Shown piece after piece: positions 8,448-16,660 of a DNA stretch of 64,000 bases. A model generated the notes under the pieces. It was not told where the DNA came from, did not search any database, and was given only the letters and a program-made list of their open reading frames with translations. Within the stretch, counting starts at the first letter, position 1. Each line of letters begins with the position of its first letter. Made by a program: the position numbers and the translations under genes. The stretch is from positions 806,001 through 870,000 of the forward strand of contig NZ_CP083608.1 in NCBI RefSeq assembly GCF_020097135.1, written 5' to 3'. Source of the stretch: Macrococcus armenti (GTDB lineage: Bacteria > Bacillota > Bacilli > Staphylococcales > Staphylococcaceae).

Positions 8448-10340
8448 TTGTCTACACAAAAAAAACGTGGTTTATTAATGGAATACTTGACAACAGTAGA
8501 CCATAAAAAAATTGCAATTTTATATTTAATCATGGGTGGATTATTCTTCGCCATGGGTGGTATCGAAGCGATGATCATTCGTATTCAGCTTGCAGTTCCA
8601 GAAAATGATTTCGTTTCTGCTGGTTTATTCAACGAAATGATTACGATGCACGGTACAACAATGATTTTCTTAGCGGCTATGCCGTTACTCTTTGCATATA
8701 TGAATGCAACAGTACCTTTACAAATTGGAGCGCGTGACGTTGCGTTCCCATTCTTAAATGCTTTAGGTTTCTGGTTATTCTTCTTCGGGGGAATATTCTT
8801 AAACTTATCTTGGATTTTAGGTGGCGCACCTGATGCTGGATGGACTTCTTATGCATCACTTTCACTTGCGTCTCCTGGGCATGGTATTGACTTCTATGCA
8901 TTAGGTTTACAAATTTCAGGTGCAGGTACTTTAATTGCTGGGATTAATTTCGTGGTTACAATTGTTAATATGCGTGCACCAGGTATGACATTTATGCGTA
9001 TGCCATTAATGACTTGGACAACTTTAGTTGCGTCTGCATTAATCGTATTTGCATTCCCACCACTTACTATCGGATTATTCTTATTAATTTTCGATAGAAT
9101 GTTTGGTACAGGATTCTTCATAGTATCACAAGGTGGTAACACAATTATCTGGGAACATTTATTCTGGATTTTCGGTCACCCTGAAGTTTATATTTTAGTG
9201 TTACCGGCATTCGGTATTTTCTCTGAAATTTTTGCTACTTTCTCAAGAAAACGTTTATTCGGATATTCAGCAATGGTATTTGCTACTGTTTTAATCGGTT
9301 TCTTAGGATTCATGGTTTGGGCACACCACATGTTCACTGTAGGTTTAGGACCAACAGCTAACGCAATTTTCGCAGTTGCAACGATGGCAATCGCAGTTCC
9401 AACTGGGGTTAAGATCTTTAACTGGTTACTTACAATCTGGGGTGGTAGCATTGAGTTTACTACACCAATGTTATACGCATTAGCATTTATTCCATCATTC
9501 GTTATGGGTGGTGTGACTGGTGTTATGCAAGCTTCAGCACCAGCTGACTATCAATACCACGATTCATACTTTATCGTAGCGCATTTCCACTACGTAATTG
9601 TAGGTGGGGTAGTGTTCGCATTATTAGCAGGACTGCATTTCTACTGGCCATTAATGTTTGGTAAGATGTTAAGTGAAAAATTAGGTAAAGTTTCATTCGT
9701 ATTATTCTTTATCGGTTTCCATTTAACGTTCTTCTTACAACATTTCTTAGGTTTAATGGGTATGCCACGTCGTGTATTCACTTACCTACCTGGTCAAGGG
9801 TATGACACATACAACTTAATATCTACAATTGGTGCATTAACAATGGCAGTTGCAGTAGTTGTATTATTAATCAACGTTATTATAACGACAGTAAAAGGAC
9901 CAAAAGTTGGTCGCGATGCTTGGGGCGATGGTCGTACATTAGAATGGGCATTACCAATTCCGGTTCCATTCTACAACTTTGCGCAAACACCACTTGTACG
10001 TGGTTTAGATGCATTTGATTTAGAGAAGAAACAAGGTAACGGTGAAATTTTACCTGCGGAATCGTTAGGTGACATTCACATGCCGAATAACACAATCTTA
10101 CCTTTCGTTCAATCACTAGGATTATTCGTTGCAGCGTTTGGTGCATTATACTTAGCGGATGGTAAAGAGTGGGCGTTAGACGCAGTTAAGAACTTACCAA
10201 CTCAACCTTGGGCACCATTTGTATTAATCATCGGATTAGCAATTACAGCAGGTGCTATGATGGCACGTTCATTAAAAGATGATCATGGTTATCATATTAC
10301 TAAAGAAGAGCTTATCGAGTATGAAAGAGGTGTTAAATAA
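8448..10340 (+). CDS. ctaD: Cytochrome caa3 oxidase subunit I
   Basis: Catalytic heme-copper subunit that reduces O2 to water and pumps protons. Of 630 residues and about 14 helices. Visible motifs are GHPEVYILVLPAFG (CuB histidine and the cross-linked tyrosine), WAHHMF (CuB histidines) and AHFHYVIVGG (heme a and a3 histidines). The start is a TTG at 8448 preceded by a strong AAAGGGAGGG ribosome site. It ends in TAATG, overlapping ctaE by one base, which implies translational coupling. Confidence 0.97.
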   Translation: MSTQKKRGLLMEYLTTVDHKKIAILYLIMGGLFFAMGGIEAMIIRIQLAVPENDFVSAGLFNEMITMHGTTMIFLAAMPLLFAYMNATVPLQIGARDVAFPFLNALGFWLFFFGGIFLNLSWILGGAPDAGWTSYASLSLASPGHGIDFYALGLQISGAGTLIAGINFVVTIVNMRAPGMTFMRMPLMTWTTLVASALIVFAFPPLTIGLFLLIFDRMFGTGFFIVSQGGNTIIWEHLFWIFGHPEVYILVLPAFGIFSEIFATFSRKRLFGYSAMVFATVLIGFLGFMVWAHHMFTVGLGPTANAIFAVATMAIAVPTGVKIFNWLLTIWGGSIEFTTPMLYALAFIPSFVMGGVTGVMQASAPADYQYHDSYFIVAHFHYVIVGGVVFALLAGLHFYWPLMFGKMLSEKLGKVSFVLFFIGFHLTFFLQHFLGLMGMPRRVFTYLPGQGYDTYNLISTIGALTMAVAVVVLLINVIITTVKGPKVGRDAWGDGRTLEWALPIPVPFYNFAQTPLVRGLDAFDLEKKQGNGEILPAESLGDIHMPNNTILPFVQSLGLFVAAFGALYLADGKEWALDAVKNLPTQPWAPFVLIIGLAITAGAMMARSLKDDHGYHITKEELIEYERGVK

Positions 10341-10969
10341 TGGCACATCACGAAGAACAGATGACAGTAGAAAGATGGCCAAGCCATCCTGAAACAGCTT
10401 CGTTAGAAGGTAAAAACAAATTATTAGGATTCTGGATTTTCTTAGGTGGAGAAACAGTATTATTCGCATCACTATTTGCTACTTATTTAGCACTTAAAGA
10501 TCATGTACCAAGTGAAGATCACTTATTAGCTAAAGATTTATTCCACTTACCACTTGCATTTGTAATGACGATGTTACTATTAACATCGTCACTTACGAGT
10601 GTTTACGCACTATATCATATGAAGAACTTTGAATTCAAAAAAATGATTACTTGGTTCATCATTACTGTAGTATTAGGTTTAGGATTTTTAGGGCTGGAGA
10701 TTTATGAGTTCGTTGAGTATATCCACAAAGGGCATACTTTCCGCTCAAGTGCTTTCGGTTCATCATTCTACTTCTTAGTAGGGACACACGGATTCCACGT
10801 TATTATCGGTTTAACTTGGATTATCCTGTTAATTATTCGTAATATGAAACGTGGATTAAGTGTATATAACGCTGCGAAATTCAATACAGCTGCATTATAC
10901 TGGCACTTTATTGACGTAGTTTGGGTATTCATCTTTACAGTAGTTTACTTGTTAGGGGTGTTAGGATAA
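10340..10969 (+). CDS. ctaE: Cytochrome caa3 oxidase subunit III
   Basis: Structural membrane subunit of the oxidase, 209 residues with five hydrophobic helices. Typical subunit III blocks are GFWIFLGGETVLFASLFATY near the start and GTHGFHVIIGLTWI, ending with ALYWHFIDVVWVFIFT. One-base TAATG overlaps join it to ctaD before and ctaF after. Confidence 0.96.
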   Translation: MAHHEEQMTVERWPSHPETASLEGKNKLLGFWIFLGGETVLFASLFATYLALKDHVPSEDHLLAKDLFHLPLAFVMTMLLLTSSLTSVYALYHMKNFEFKKMITWFIITVVLGLGFLGLEIYEFVEYIHKGHTFRSSAFGSSFYFLVGTHGFHVIIGLTWIILLIIRNMKRGLSVYNAAKFNTAALYWHFIDVVWVFIFTVVYLLGVLG

Positions 10970-11316
10970 TGACGAACGAACTTAATAAGACAGAATTTAA
11001 TAAAGAACGTTATGAGTTTGAAAAACGTGCGAGAACTGAAGAAATGAGAATGCAGGTTACTACTTTTGCTGTGATGATTTTCTTAACGTTTGTCGCATTT
11101 GCAATGGTAGCTGCAGGATTAAGTAAAGAATTTATCGTACCAGTAGTATTATTACTTGCTTTAATTCAAGTTATTTTACAATTCTACTATTTCATGCATA
11201 TGAAACATAAAGGACATGAAACAGCGAAGTTATTTATTCTGACTGGATTATTCTTTGCAGCAAGTTTCATCGTTATGGCGTTATATCTCGCTTGGATTGG
11301 TGATCCATTGAAATAA
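10969..11316 (+). CDS. ctaF: Cytochrome caa3 oxidase subunit IV
   Basis: Small membrane subunit of 115 residues with a charged N-terminus and three hydrophobic helices, including the family pattern QVILQFYYFMHMKHKGHE. The ATG at 10969 overlaps the ctaE stop (TAATG). A terminator follows at once, ending the ctaB-ctaCDEF transcript. Confidence 0.93.
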   Translation: MTNELNKTEFNKERYEFEKRARTEEMRMQVTTFAVMIFLTFVAFAMVAAGLSKEFIVPVVLLLALIQVILQFYYFMHMKHKGHETAKLFILTGLFFAASFIVMALYLAWIGDPLK

Positions 11317-11318
11317 TA

Positions 11319-11348
11319 AAAACCCGGAGCAATCCGGGTTTTTATTTT
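11319..11348 (+). terminator. Intrinsic terminator after ctaF
   Basis: Stem of 10 bp (11319-11328 with 11333-11342), loop GCAA, and a T run through 11345. Confidence 0.9.
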
Positions 11349-11436
11349 TGCCACAAATTAGTTGAAATATTGTGCGTTTTTATTCCTTAATTACGTTATA
11401 ATACAATTATATGAAGTAAATTTATGGAGTGATTTT

Positions 11437-12390
11437 ATGGGTAGTATTAGCTCAATCAGGATCTTCGGATTTTTAGCGAACTGGAGTCCATTCTTTTTAG
11501 TTGCCATTATTTTCACGACTATCGTCTTCTTTTTACTAACAGGCAGATGGCGTCATGAAATACCTGGAAATCGACCACTAAAAAAGTCAGAAGGTATCAT
11601 ATTTGTTATTTGCATGATATTACTATATGCAATGAAAGGTTCACCAGTTGATTTACTCAGTCATATTATCTTTAGTTTTCATATGCTGCAGATGGCAGTA
11701 ATGTATTTAATGATTGTGCCATTATTATTTTTTGCGATTCCTGAATACTTAATTGATTATTGTGTTAAACAGCCTTATATTGAACGCGTATTTAATTTCT
11801 TTACACGTCCAATTATAGCGTTGATTACGTTTAACGGGCTATTCTCAATTTATCATATACCTGAAATTTTAGATGGTTTAAAACAAAATGCGACACTGCA
11901 TTCATTGTTTACAATTTTATTGTTCATTACAGCAGTGTTTATGTGGTATCCAATCTTTAATAATACGAATTTAGAAAGAAAGAAATTATCAGGTCTGATA
12001 AAGATAGGGTATATCTTTTTAATCGGTGTGTTACTTACGCCGGCATGTGGCTTAATTATATTTGCAACGCATCCAATGTATAAAACTTATACAGATCCAG
12101 CAGCATGGATGAGTGCGATGAGTTTATGTGTTCCAACAGGTACATTGCAGGATATCGTACAAAATTCCGGAATAAGTGGTCCGCAATATTTTACGAACAT
12201 GACACCGAAAGACGATCAGCAGACGGGTGGCGTTATCATGAAAGTCTTACAGGAAGTATTCTTTGGTGTTATGATGTTCCATGTATTCTTTAAGTGGGCA
12301 AGAGATGAAAGACGTACACCGGACGAGATTACTGAGCAAAGCTTGAAGGAAATGCAGCAGCAGGAAGCATACTTTAACCAATACAGATAG
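11437..12390 (+). CDS. ctaG: Cytochrome c oxidase assembly factor CtaG
   Basis: Membrane protein of 317 residues with about seven hydrophobic segments, needed for assembly of active caa3 oxidase in Bacillus. It contains the family's conserved HMLQMAVMYLMIVPLLFFA helix and a TPACGLIIFATHPMY loop. The ATG at 11437 follows a TGGAGTGA ribosome site; a longer in-frame extension begins inside the promoter region and lacks a ribosome site. It has its own likely -10 (TATAAT, 11397-11402) after the ctaF terminator and is followed 9 nt later by ctaM. Confidence 0.93.
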   Translation: MGSISSIRIFGFLANWSPFFLVAIIFTTIVFFLLTGRWRHEIPGNRPLKKSEGIIFVICMILLYAMKGSPVDLLSHIIFSFHMLQMAVMYLMIVPLLFFAIPEYLIDYCVKQPYIERVFNFFTRPIIALITFNGLFSIYHIPEILDGLKQNATLHSLFTILLFITAVFMWYPIFNNTNLERKKLSGLIKIGYIFLIGVLLTPACGLIIFATHPMYKTYTDPAAWMSAMSLCVPTGTLQDIVQNSGISGPQYFTNMTPKDDQQTGGVIMKVLQEVFFGVMMFHVFFKWARDERRTPDEITEQSLKEMQQQEAYFNQYR

Positions 12391-12399
12391 GAGACATTT

Positions 12400-12867
12400 A
12401 TGAATTTACCAATTTTACCTACAATCAGTACAACATTTATCGTTATTAGTGCAATTCTCGTAGCAATCGGATGGTTTAAAATTGCAAAGCGTGATATTGA
12501 AGGTCATAAGAAAGTGATGTTATTCGCAGGGGCAGCAGCACTTACATTCTTTATTATTTATGCAACACGCACAGTATTCATCGGTAACACAGCTTTTGGT
12601 GGACCTGATAATATAAAACCATACTATACGATTTTCTTAATCTTCCATATTTGCTTAGCAACGCTTGGCGGAGGACTTGGATTATTTAACATCATTACAG
12701 GTCTGAAAAACAATTTAAAACTTCATCGCAGAGTAGGGCCTATCGCATCAGTTATCTGGTTTTTTACAGCAATTACTGGTGTAGCAGTATACATGTTACT
12801 TTATGTTTTTTATAAAGGTGGAGAAACGACTTCAGTCATTAAAGCAATTATCGGAAGTAGTTTCTAA
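12400..12867 (+). CDS. ctaM: DUF420 membrane protein CtaM, aa3-type oxidase assembly
   Basis: Family DUF420, 155 residues and four or five helices. In S. aureus CtaM is required for function of the heme A-dependent terminal oxidase. Visible family features are the N-terminal helix ISAILVAIGWFKIAKRD and the HRRVGPIASVIWFFTAITG block. RBS GGAG precedes the ATG by about 7 nt. It lies 9 nt after ctaG and just before a terminator, so it should be cotranscribed with ctaG. Confidence 0.88.
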   Translation: MNLPILPTISTTFIVISAILVAIGWFKIAKRDIEGHKKVMLFAGAAALTFFIIYATRTVFIGNTAFGGPDNIKPYYTIFLIFHICLATLGGGLGLFNIITGLKNNLKLHRRVGPIASVIWFFTAITGVAVYMLLYVFYKGGETTSVIKAIIGSSF

Positions 12868-12903
12868 AAAAAGGAATGCGCAATTTTGCGCATTCCTTTT
12901 TTT
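12866..12903. terminator. Bidirectional terminator between ctaM and the AI-2E family gene
   Basis: An 18-bp inverted repeat (12866-12883 with 12886-12903) has an A run on the left and a T run on the right, including the ctaM stop region. It serves the converging transcripts. Confidence 0.88.
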
Positions 12904-12919
12904 ATATAATTCCTTTTTA

Positions 12920-13969
12920 TTAAATTTTAAAGTCTAAGTTAAATGCACCAGACTCTAAAATGATCAGGATAACGATGAGTATAATTGGCCCTATAAAGAA
13001 ACCGACAAATCCCATCAGCTTTAAACCGATAAACATTGCAATTAAAGTAGGCAGCGGACTTAAACCAACGCCTTTACCCATAACTTTCGGTTCTAACACT
13101 TTTCTTTGCACGAGCAGGAATACTGATAATACGATGAGTTTTATTGCAAGTGCCGGATCACCAGTAATATATGCATACAAAGCCCATGGAATTGTTACAC
13201 CCGTTGCACCAAGTATCGGCAATAAATCAACGAGACAAATAATAAAGCTTAATACGAGTGCATTTTTCGGAGTAATAAACAATAGTCCGATAAATGTGAA
13301 AAACCACGTAATACCAGATAAAATAAACGCAGCACGTAACATACCGAATATAGATGTTGAGATTCTACGCCATATATATAACCCTTTATTGTATGTATTC
13401 TCATATGTATGTGCCTTAATAAATGCCTGTATATTTGGAATCTCTAGCATAAATAAAAAGAGTGCCACTAAAAATACGAGCAATGTAATAAATGTTTCCG
13501 GTAAACTTGCAACTAAGTTTGTTATACGTTCAACATTAAAGTAATTGAGTATCGCGTCTCTTATGTTGAATAGAAATTTTTGAGTTTCATTGAATAAAGC
13601 ATCCGACACATTTTCCGGAATAATTTTTGATAATCTCTCTTCAAATATACTCCATGCACTTAGCAGGTTATTCATTTTATCCGGTAAATCTTTTGAGAAC
13701 TGGATAATGTGCTGAATGAGCTTCGTAAGGAATAAATACATAAAGAGTAGTAGTAATGATAAAATCGACGTGTAGATTATCGATACGCTCCACTTTCTGC
13801 TATTTACCTTTTGTTCAAGTAGCTTAACGAATGGTTCTATCATAAGTGCGAAAAGTAAAGCTACGATAAGTGGTACTGAAATTGGGACGATAAAATAAAG
13901 AAAGAGTAACGTAATAATAATAATAGATACGATTGTTATATTTCTTTTTGTTATAAAACGTTTGAACAT
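12920..13969 (-). CDS. AI-2E family (PerM/YdbI-type) transporter
   Basis: A 349-residue polytopic membrane protein, normal for the AI-2E exporter superfamily. Two N-terminal helices are followed by a long amphipathic stretch (about 75-150), then C-terminal helices with the family patterns DLLPILGATGVTIPWALYA and a K-VLEPKVMGKGVGLSPL loop. The substrate cannot be read from the sequence; family members have been proposed to export AI-2 or to be Na+/H+ antiporters. GAGGTG lies 6 nt upstream of the ATG. It is convergent with ctaM. Confidence 0.85.
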   Translation of the reverse strand: MFKRFITKRNITIVSIIIITLLFLYFIVPISVPLIVALLFALMIEPFVKLLEQKVNSRKWSVSIIYTSILSLLLLFMYLFLTKLIQHIIQFSKDLPDKMNNLLSAWSIFEERLSKIIPENVSDALFNETQKFLFNIRDAILNYFNVERITNLVASLPETFITLLVFLVALFLFMLEIPNIQAFIKAHTYENTYNKGLYIWRRISTSIFGMLRAAFILSGITWFFTFIGLLFITPKNALVLSFIICLVDLLPILGATGVTIPWALYAYITGDPALAIKLIVLSVFLLVQRKVLEPKVMGKGVGLSPLPTLIAMFIGLKLMGFVGFFIGPIILIVILIILESGAFNLDFKI

Positions 13970-14045
13970 TGCAACACCTCATTTCACATAATAAACAACC
14001 GAATGAAACATAAAGTATGCATCATTCGGTTCATATACATCATAA

Positions 14046-14405
14046 TTATTTTTGGATTGCTACGATATCGTTATAAACTTTCGTAATCGTACGTTTGCAA
14101 TGTTCAACAAGTTTGTCAGAGAAATACTCATCTTCACCGTATTCAACACCCGTTGGATAATAATGCTTTCCTAAGTAAGGGTCCATCATCTGAAGTTTGG
14201 CATCACGAGCACCAACATCCCCTTCGACTGCATAACCTGGAATACGCAGGTAGTAAATGCCTTCTTCTAATTCATATTTCAAATCATACGTCACACGTTC
14301 ATAATCCCAATGTCCACCTAAAACAAAACCATGCTTGTTCATAACATGCTGGATTAAAGATTGATCAGCAATGATCGTTTCAATGCCTGAATTTGCGAAT
14401 ACCAT
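14046..14405 (-). CDS. YugN-like family protein
   Basis: Cytosolic protein of 119 residues matching the YugN-like family of Firmicutes, whose function is unknown. It is acidic, with a conserved GFVLGGHWDYERVTYD segment and a C-terminal helix. GGGAGGAA lies about 8 nt before the ATG. It is transcribed divergently from the CAP-domain gene and upstream of the AI-2E family gene on the same strand. A gap of 76 nt separates those two, so they may be cotranscribed. Confidence 0.75.
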   Translation of the reverse strand: MVFANSGIETIIADQSLIQHVMNKHGFVLGGHWDYERVTYDLKYELEEGIYYLRIPGYAVEGDVGARDAKLQMMDPYLGKHYYPTGVEYGEDEYFSDKLVEHCKRTITKVYNDIVAIQK

Positions 14406-14545
14406 ATTAAAGTTCCTCCCTAAGTCATTCTACTTCTAATTTTATGATAAAATCATAGTTTCTGCAATCGAATATTCATTTGATTTTAAATAATGTTAAA
14501 ATAGTAATAGAATAAAGTATAAACGTAAGAAATAGAGGTGTGTTT

Positions 14546-15628
14546 TTGAAAAGTATATTGCTTAAATTATTATTTATTTTCCTTGTATCGATTTTTATGT
14601 TTTATTTGTTTTATTCTCCGTCGATCAAGTTTGATATATTAGAAAACCCGGCAAAGGACAAGGTTGCTCATAAAACGATTAAAAAGACTGAGCAGCAAAG
14701 TCATAAAGTGAAATTGACAGAAGGTGTCGGTCAATACGTTGGAAAGTCTATCGATGAGTTGACGAAAGCATTTGGCTATCCGAAACGTATTTATAAATCG
14801 AATTACAGTTATAGAAACTTCATATTTACGTTTAAGAATCAGTATTATATAGTCGGCGTAAAAGATAATACGATTAAAATGATATATGCGACGGGTAAAG
14901 AAGCGAACGTATATCCATACAAAATATATAGTGAATCAGGAAAAATTTTTAACGGTGGGAATGTTGTTTCTGAACCTATCATCTCAACGAAAGATGGAGA
15001 TTATCAATTTCAGTTATCTGAAGCAGATATAAAGACACAGGCGTTAGTAGAATATGAAAATTTATTTATGCAGGTATTTATTGATCGCTTCACTAATAAA
15101 GTGCTTGCAGTCAGATATTTATCGCCTGATACTCTCGTGGAGATGCAGCCATATGCACTGAGCTATAATGGGAAAACAATTGAGAGAAAGATAAACGATG
15201 AAAAACATAATATTGAGGAAGGTGTCAATAACAGCAACAGTGTACTGACGATGTTCGAACTTACGAATTTAATGAGAACGTTAAATGATAATCTGGCGCT
15301 TAGTTCAAATGAAACAATCAATCATATCGCGCAAATTCAAGTCATGAAATTAAGTCAATCTAATCAAAAAGTAACATCTGTAGAAAATGAAATTGGTTCA
15401 CAACTTAATGATGAAGGAATACAGTTTAACCATTTAACACAAAATATTGCGGTAAATTATGAAGATATTCCAGCGCTCATCAATAGCTGGATGAACTCGA
15501 GCGAACACCGTGAGCATATGCTTGATGATCAAGTGAATGAAATGGGTGGCGGTATATCAGCGCAATATAATTCTATAGTATTTATAGATAATCAATCATT
15601 AAATGAAGAGCAGGAAGTGAAATCTTGA
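14546..15628 (+). CDS. CAP-domain membrane-anchored or secreted protein, YlbC-like
   Basis: A hydrophobic N-terminal segment (about 2-25) anchors or exports the protein. The middle region (about 60-205) resembles the CAP-associated N-terminal domain, and residues about 230-355 form a CAP/SCP domain recognisable from WMNSSEHREHML. The CAP cavity looks degenerate: the usual HS near the first helix is replaced by IQVMKLS, and the usual GENIA reads QNIA. The TTG at 14546 is chosen because GAGGTG (14535-14540) lies 5 nt upstream; the GTG at 14540 is part of that site. The stop overlaps the ylbF start (TTGA). Position matches B. subtilis ylbC. Function unknown. Confidence 0.78.
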   Translation: MKSILLKLLFIFLVSIFMFYLFYSPSIKFDILENPAKDKVAHKTIKKTEQQSHKVKLTEGVGQYVGKSIDELTKAFGYPKRIYKSNYSYRNFIFTFKNQYYIVGVKDNTIKMIYATGKEANVYPYKIYSESGKIFNGGNVVSEPIISTKDGDYQFQLSEADIKTQALVEYENLFMQVFIDRFTNKVLAVRYLSPDTLVEMQPYALSYNGKTIERKINDEKHNIEEGVNNSNSVLTMFELTNLMRTLNDNLALSSNETINHIAQIQVMKLSQSNQKVTSVENEIGSQLNDEGIQFNHLTQNIAVNYEDIPALINSWMNSSEHREHMLDDQVNEMGGGISAQYNSIVFIDNQSLNEEQEVKS

Positions 15629-16047
15629 TATATACGGAAGAAATTTTTAGTTGTCTTGATAATGCAGAAACGATTAATAAAATGCTGTTAAATAGTGGCG
15701 CATATAACAATTATAAAGCGCAGTCTGTAAAAATCAATTTTGATACAGAAGTACAGCAATTAAAACGGGAATTTCTGAAAATTAAAGAACGATATGATGA
15801 AGTACAGCGGTTCGGAAGATATCATCCTGATTATACTGAAGTGATGATGGAGACGAGACGTCGTAAAAAATTATATGATATGCATCCTGACGTCGTTCAA
15901 TTCAGACAGTATGAAACGCAGTTACAAACGTTACTGGATGAAATTATTACGATTGTTGCACATGCAATTTCAAATGAGGTAAAAGTTGAAAGAGGGAATC
16001 CTTTCTTTGTTGATCATTCATGCAGCTCAAATTGCGGCTGTAGTTAG
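15625..16047 (+). CDS. ylbF: YlbF/YmcA family regulator
   Basis: A 140-residue helical protein of the YlbF/YmcA family. In B. subtilis YlbF, YmcA and YaaT form the Y-complex that aids mRNA maturation with RNase Y and influences competence, sporulation and biofilm formation. The C-terminus ends in a cysteine cluster (HSCSSNCGCS, CX3CXC), consistent with the Fe-S cluster reported for YlbF. The start is a TTG at 15625 overlapping the previous stop, implying coupling. Confidence 0.85.
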   Translation: MIYTEEIFSCLDNAETINKMLLNSGAYNNYKAQSVKINFDTEVQQLKREFLKIKERYDEVQRFGRYHPDYTEVMMETRRRKKLYDMHPDVVQFRQYETQLQTLLDEIITIVAHAISNEVKVERGNPFFVDHSCSSNCGCS

Positions 16048-16056
16048 GAGATAGCT

Positions 16057-16629
16057 ATGAAAGAGAAGAAACTGATACATCAATGGATTAAAAAAGTTGA
16101 ATTTTTAAATAGACCTGATGAAACGTTATATAAACATCGCAGTACGGATATTTTGTACACAAAATGGATGAGTCAATATGTACTGAAATATATTCACTTT
16201 AAGTTTCATGAAAAAGTATTATGTATCGGGTGTCATGGTGGTAAATGGGTGAGCGATATTGACAAGCAGGTGAATATAAAAGGATTTATTCTGGATCAGT
16301 CCATTCGTCTACTACAGCATGCGATGCATCTGTATCCCCATTTTAACTATGATATTTCAAACTATCAGCTTTCTTATAAAAACCGAAAATTTCATAAAGT
16401 AATCATTAATCAACGGTTTGAAAGTTTCTATGAACAGCAATTATTACTCACCGAACTTGAACGTGTCCTTAAAAAGAAAGGGCGTATCATTTTGTTTCAG
16501 CGAAAGTCCTTTATATTATCTAAACAAAATTTATCACAATTAATAGAACATACGCATCTTGAAATTATACAGTCAACAGCATATAAAAATATGGTGGTAT
16601 ATGAGTTGAAACATAATATAAAACAATAA
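16057..16629 (+). CDS. Methyltransferase-like protein of unknown function
   Basis: I do not recognise this 190-residue protein with certainty. It has a class I methyltransferase outline: a motif-I-like strand and loop VLCIGCHGGKWVSDI (degenerate, Cys and His where Gly is usual), a middle segment, then LLLTELERVLKKKGRIILF, which looks like the strand-4/5 region before motif III. The N-terminus WIKKVEFLNRPDETLYKHR is basic. There is no clear catalytic motif, so it may be a pseudo-enzyme. It begins 9 nt after ylbF with a GGAG ribosome site, so it is cotranscribed with ylbF. Very basic overall; possibly RNA-binding, but that is a guess. Confidence 0.6.
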   Translation: MKEKKLIHQWIKKVEFLNRPDETLYKHRSTDILYTKWMSQYVLKYIHFKFHEKVLCIGCHGGKWVSDIDKQVNIKGFILDQSIRLLQHAMHLYPHFNYDISNYQLSYKNRKFHKVIINQRFESFYEQQLLLTELERVLKKKGRIILFQRKSFILSKQNLSQLIEHTHLEIIQSTAYKNMVVYELKHNIKQ

Positions 16630-16660
16630 AATCGTCGGGTATCCCGACGATTTTATTGTT
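16622..16660. terminator. Bidirectional terminator overlapping two stop codons
   Basis: A perfect 18-bp inverted repeat (16622-16639 with 16643-16660) with loop TAT spans the stops of both converging genes, the methyltransferase-like gene (ends 16629) and the glycerophosphodiesterase gene (ends 16653). Confidence 0.88.

Noticed and set aside
12960-13544. A 194-codon open frame on the plus strand opposite the AI-2E family gene
   Set aside because: It is exactly antisense to a well-conserved membrane protein gene, has no ribosome site and has the composition expected of a mirrored hydrophobic frame.
14444-14458. Inverted repeat TATGAT-AAA-ATCATA between yugN-like and CAP-domain genes
   Set aside because: Only 6-bp AT-rich arms in an AT-rich gap, which is expected by chance.
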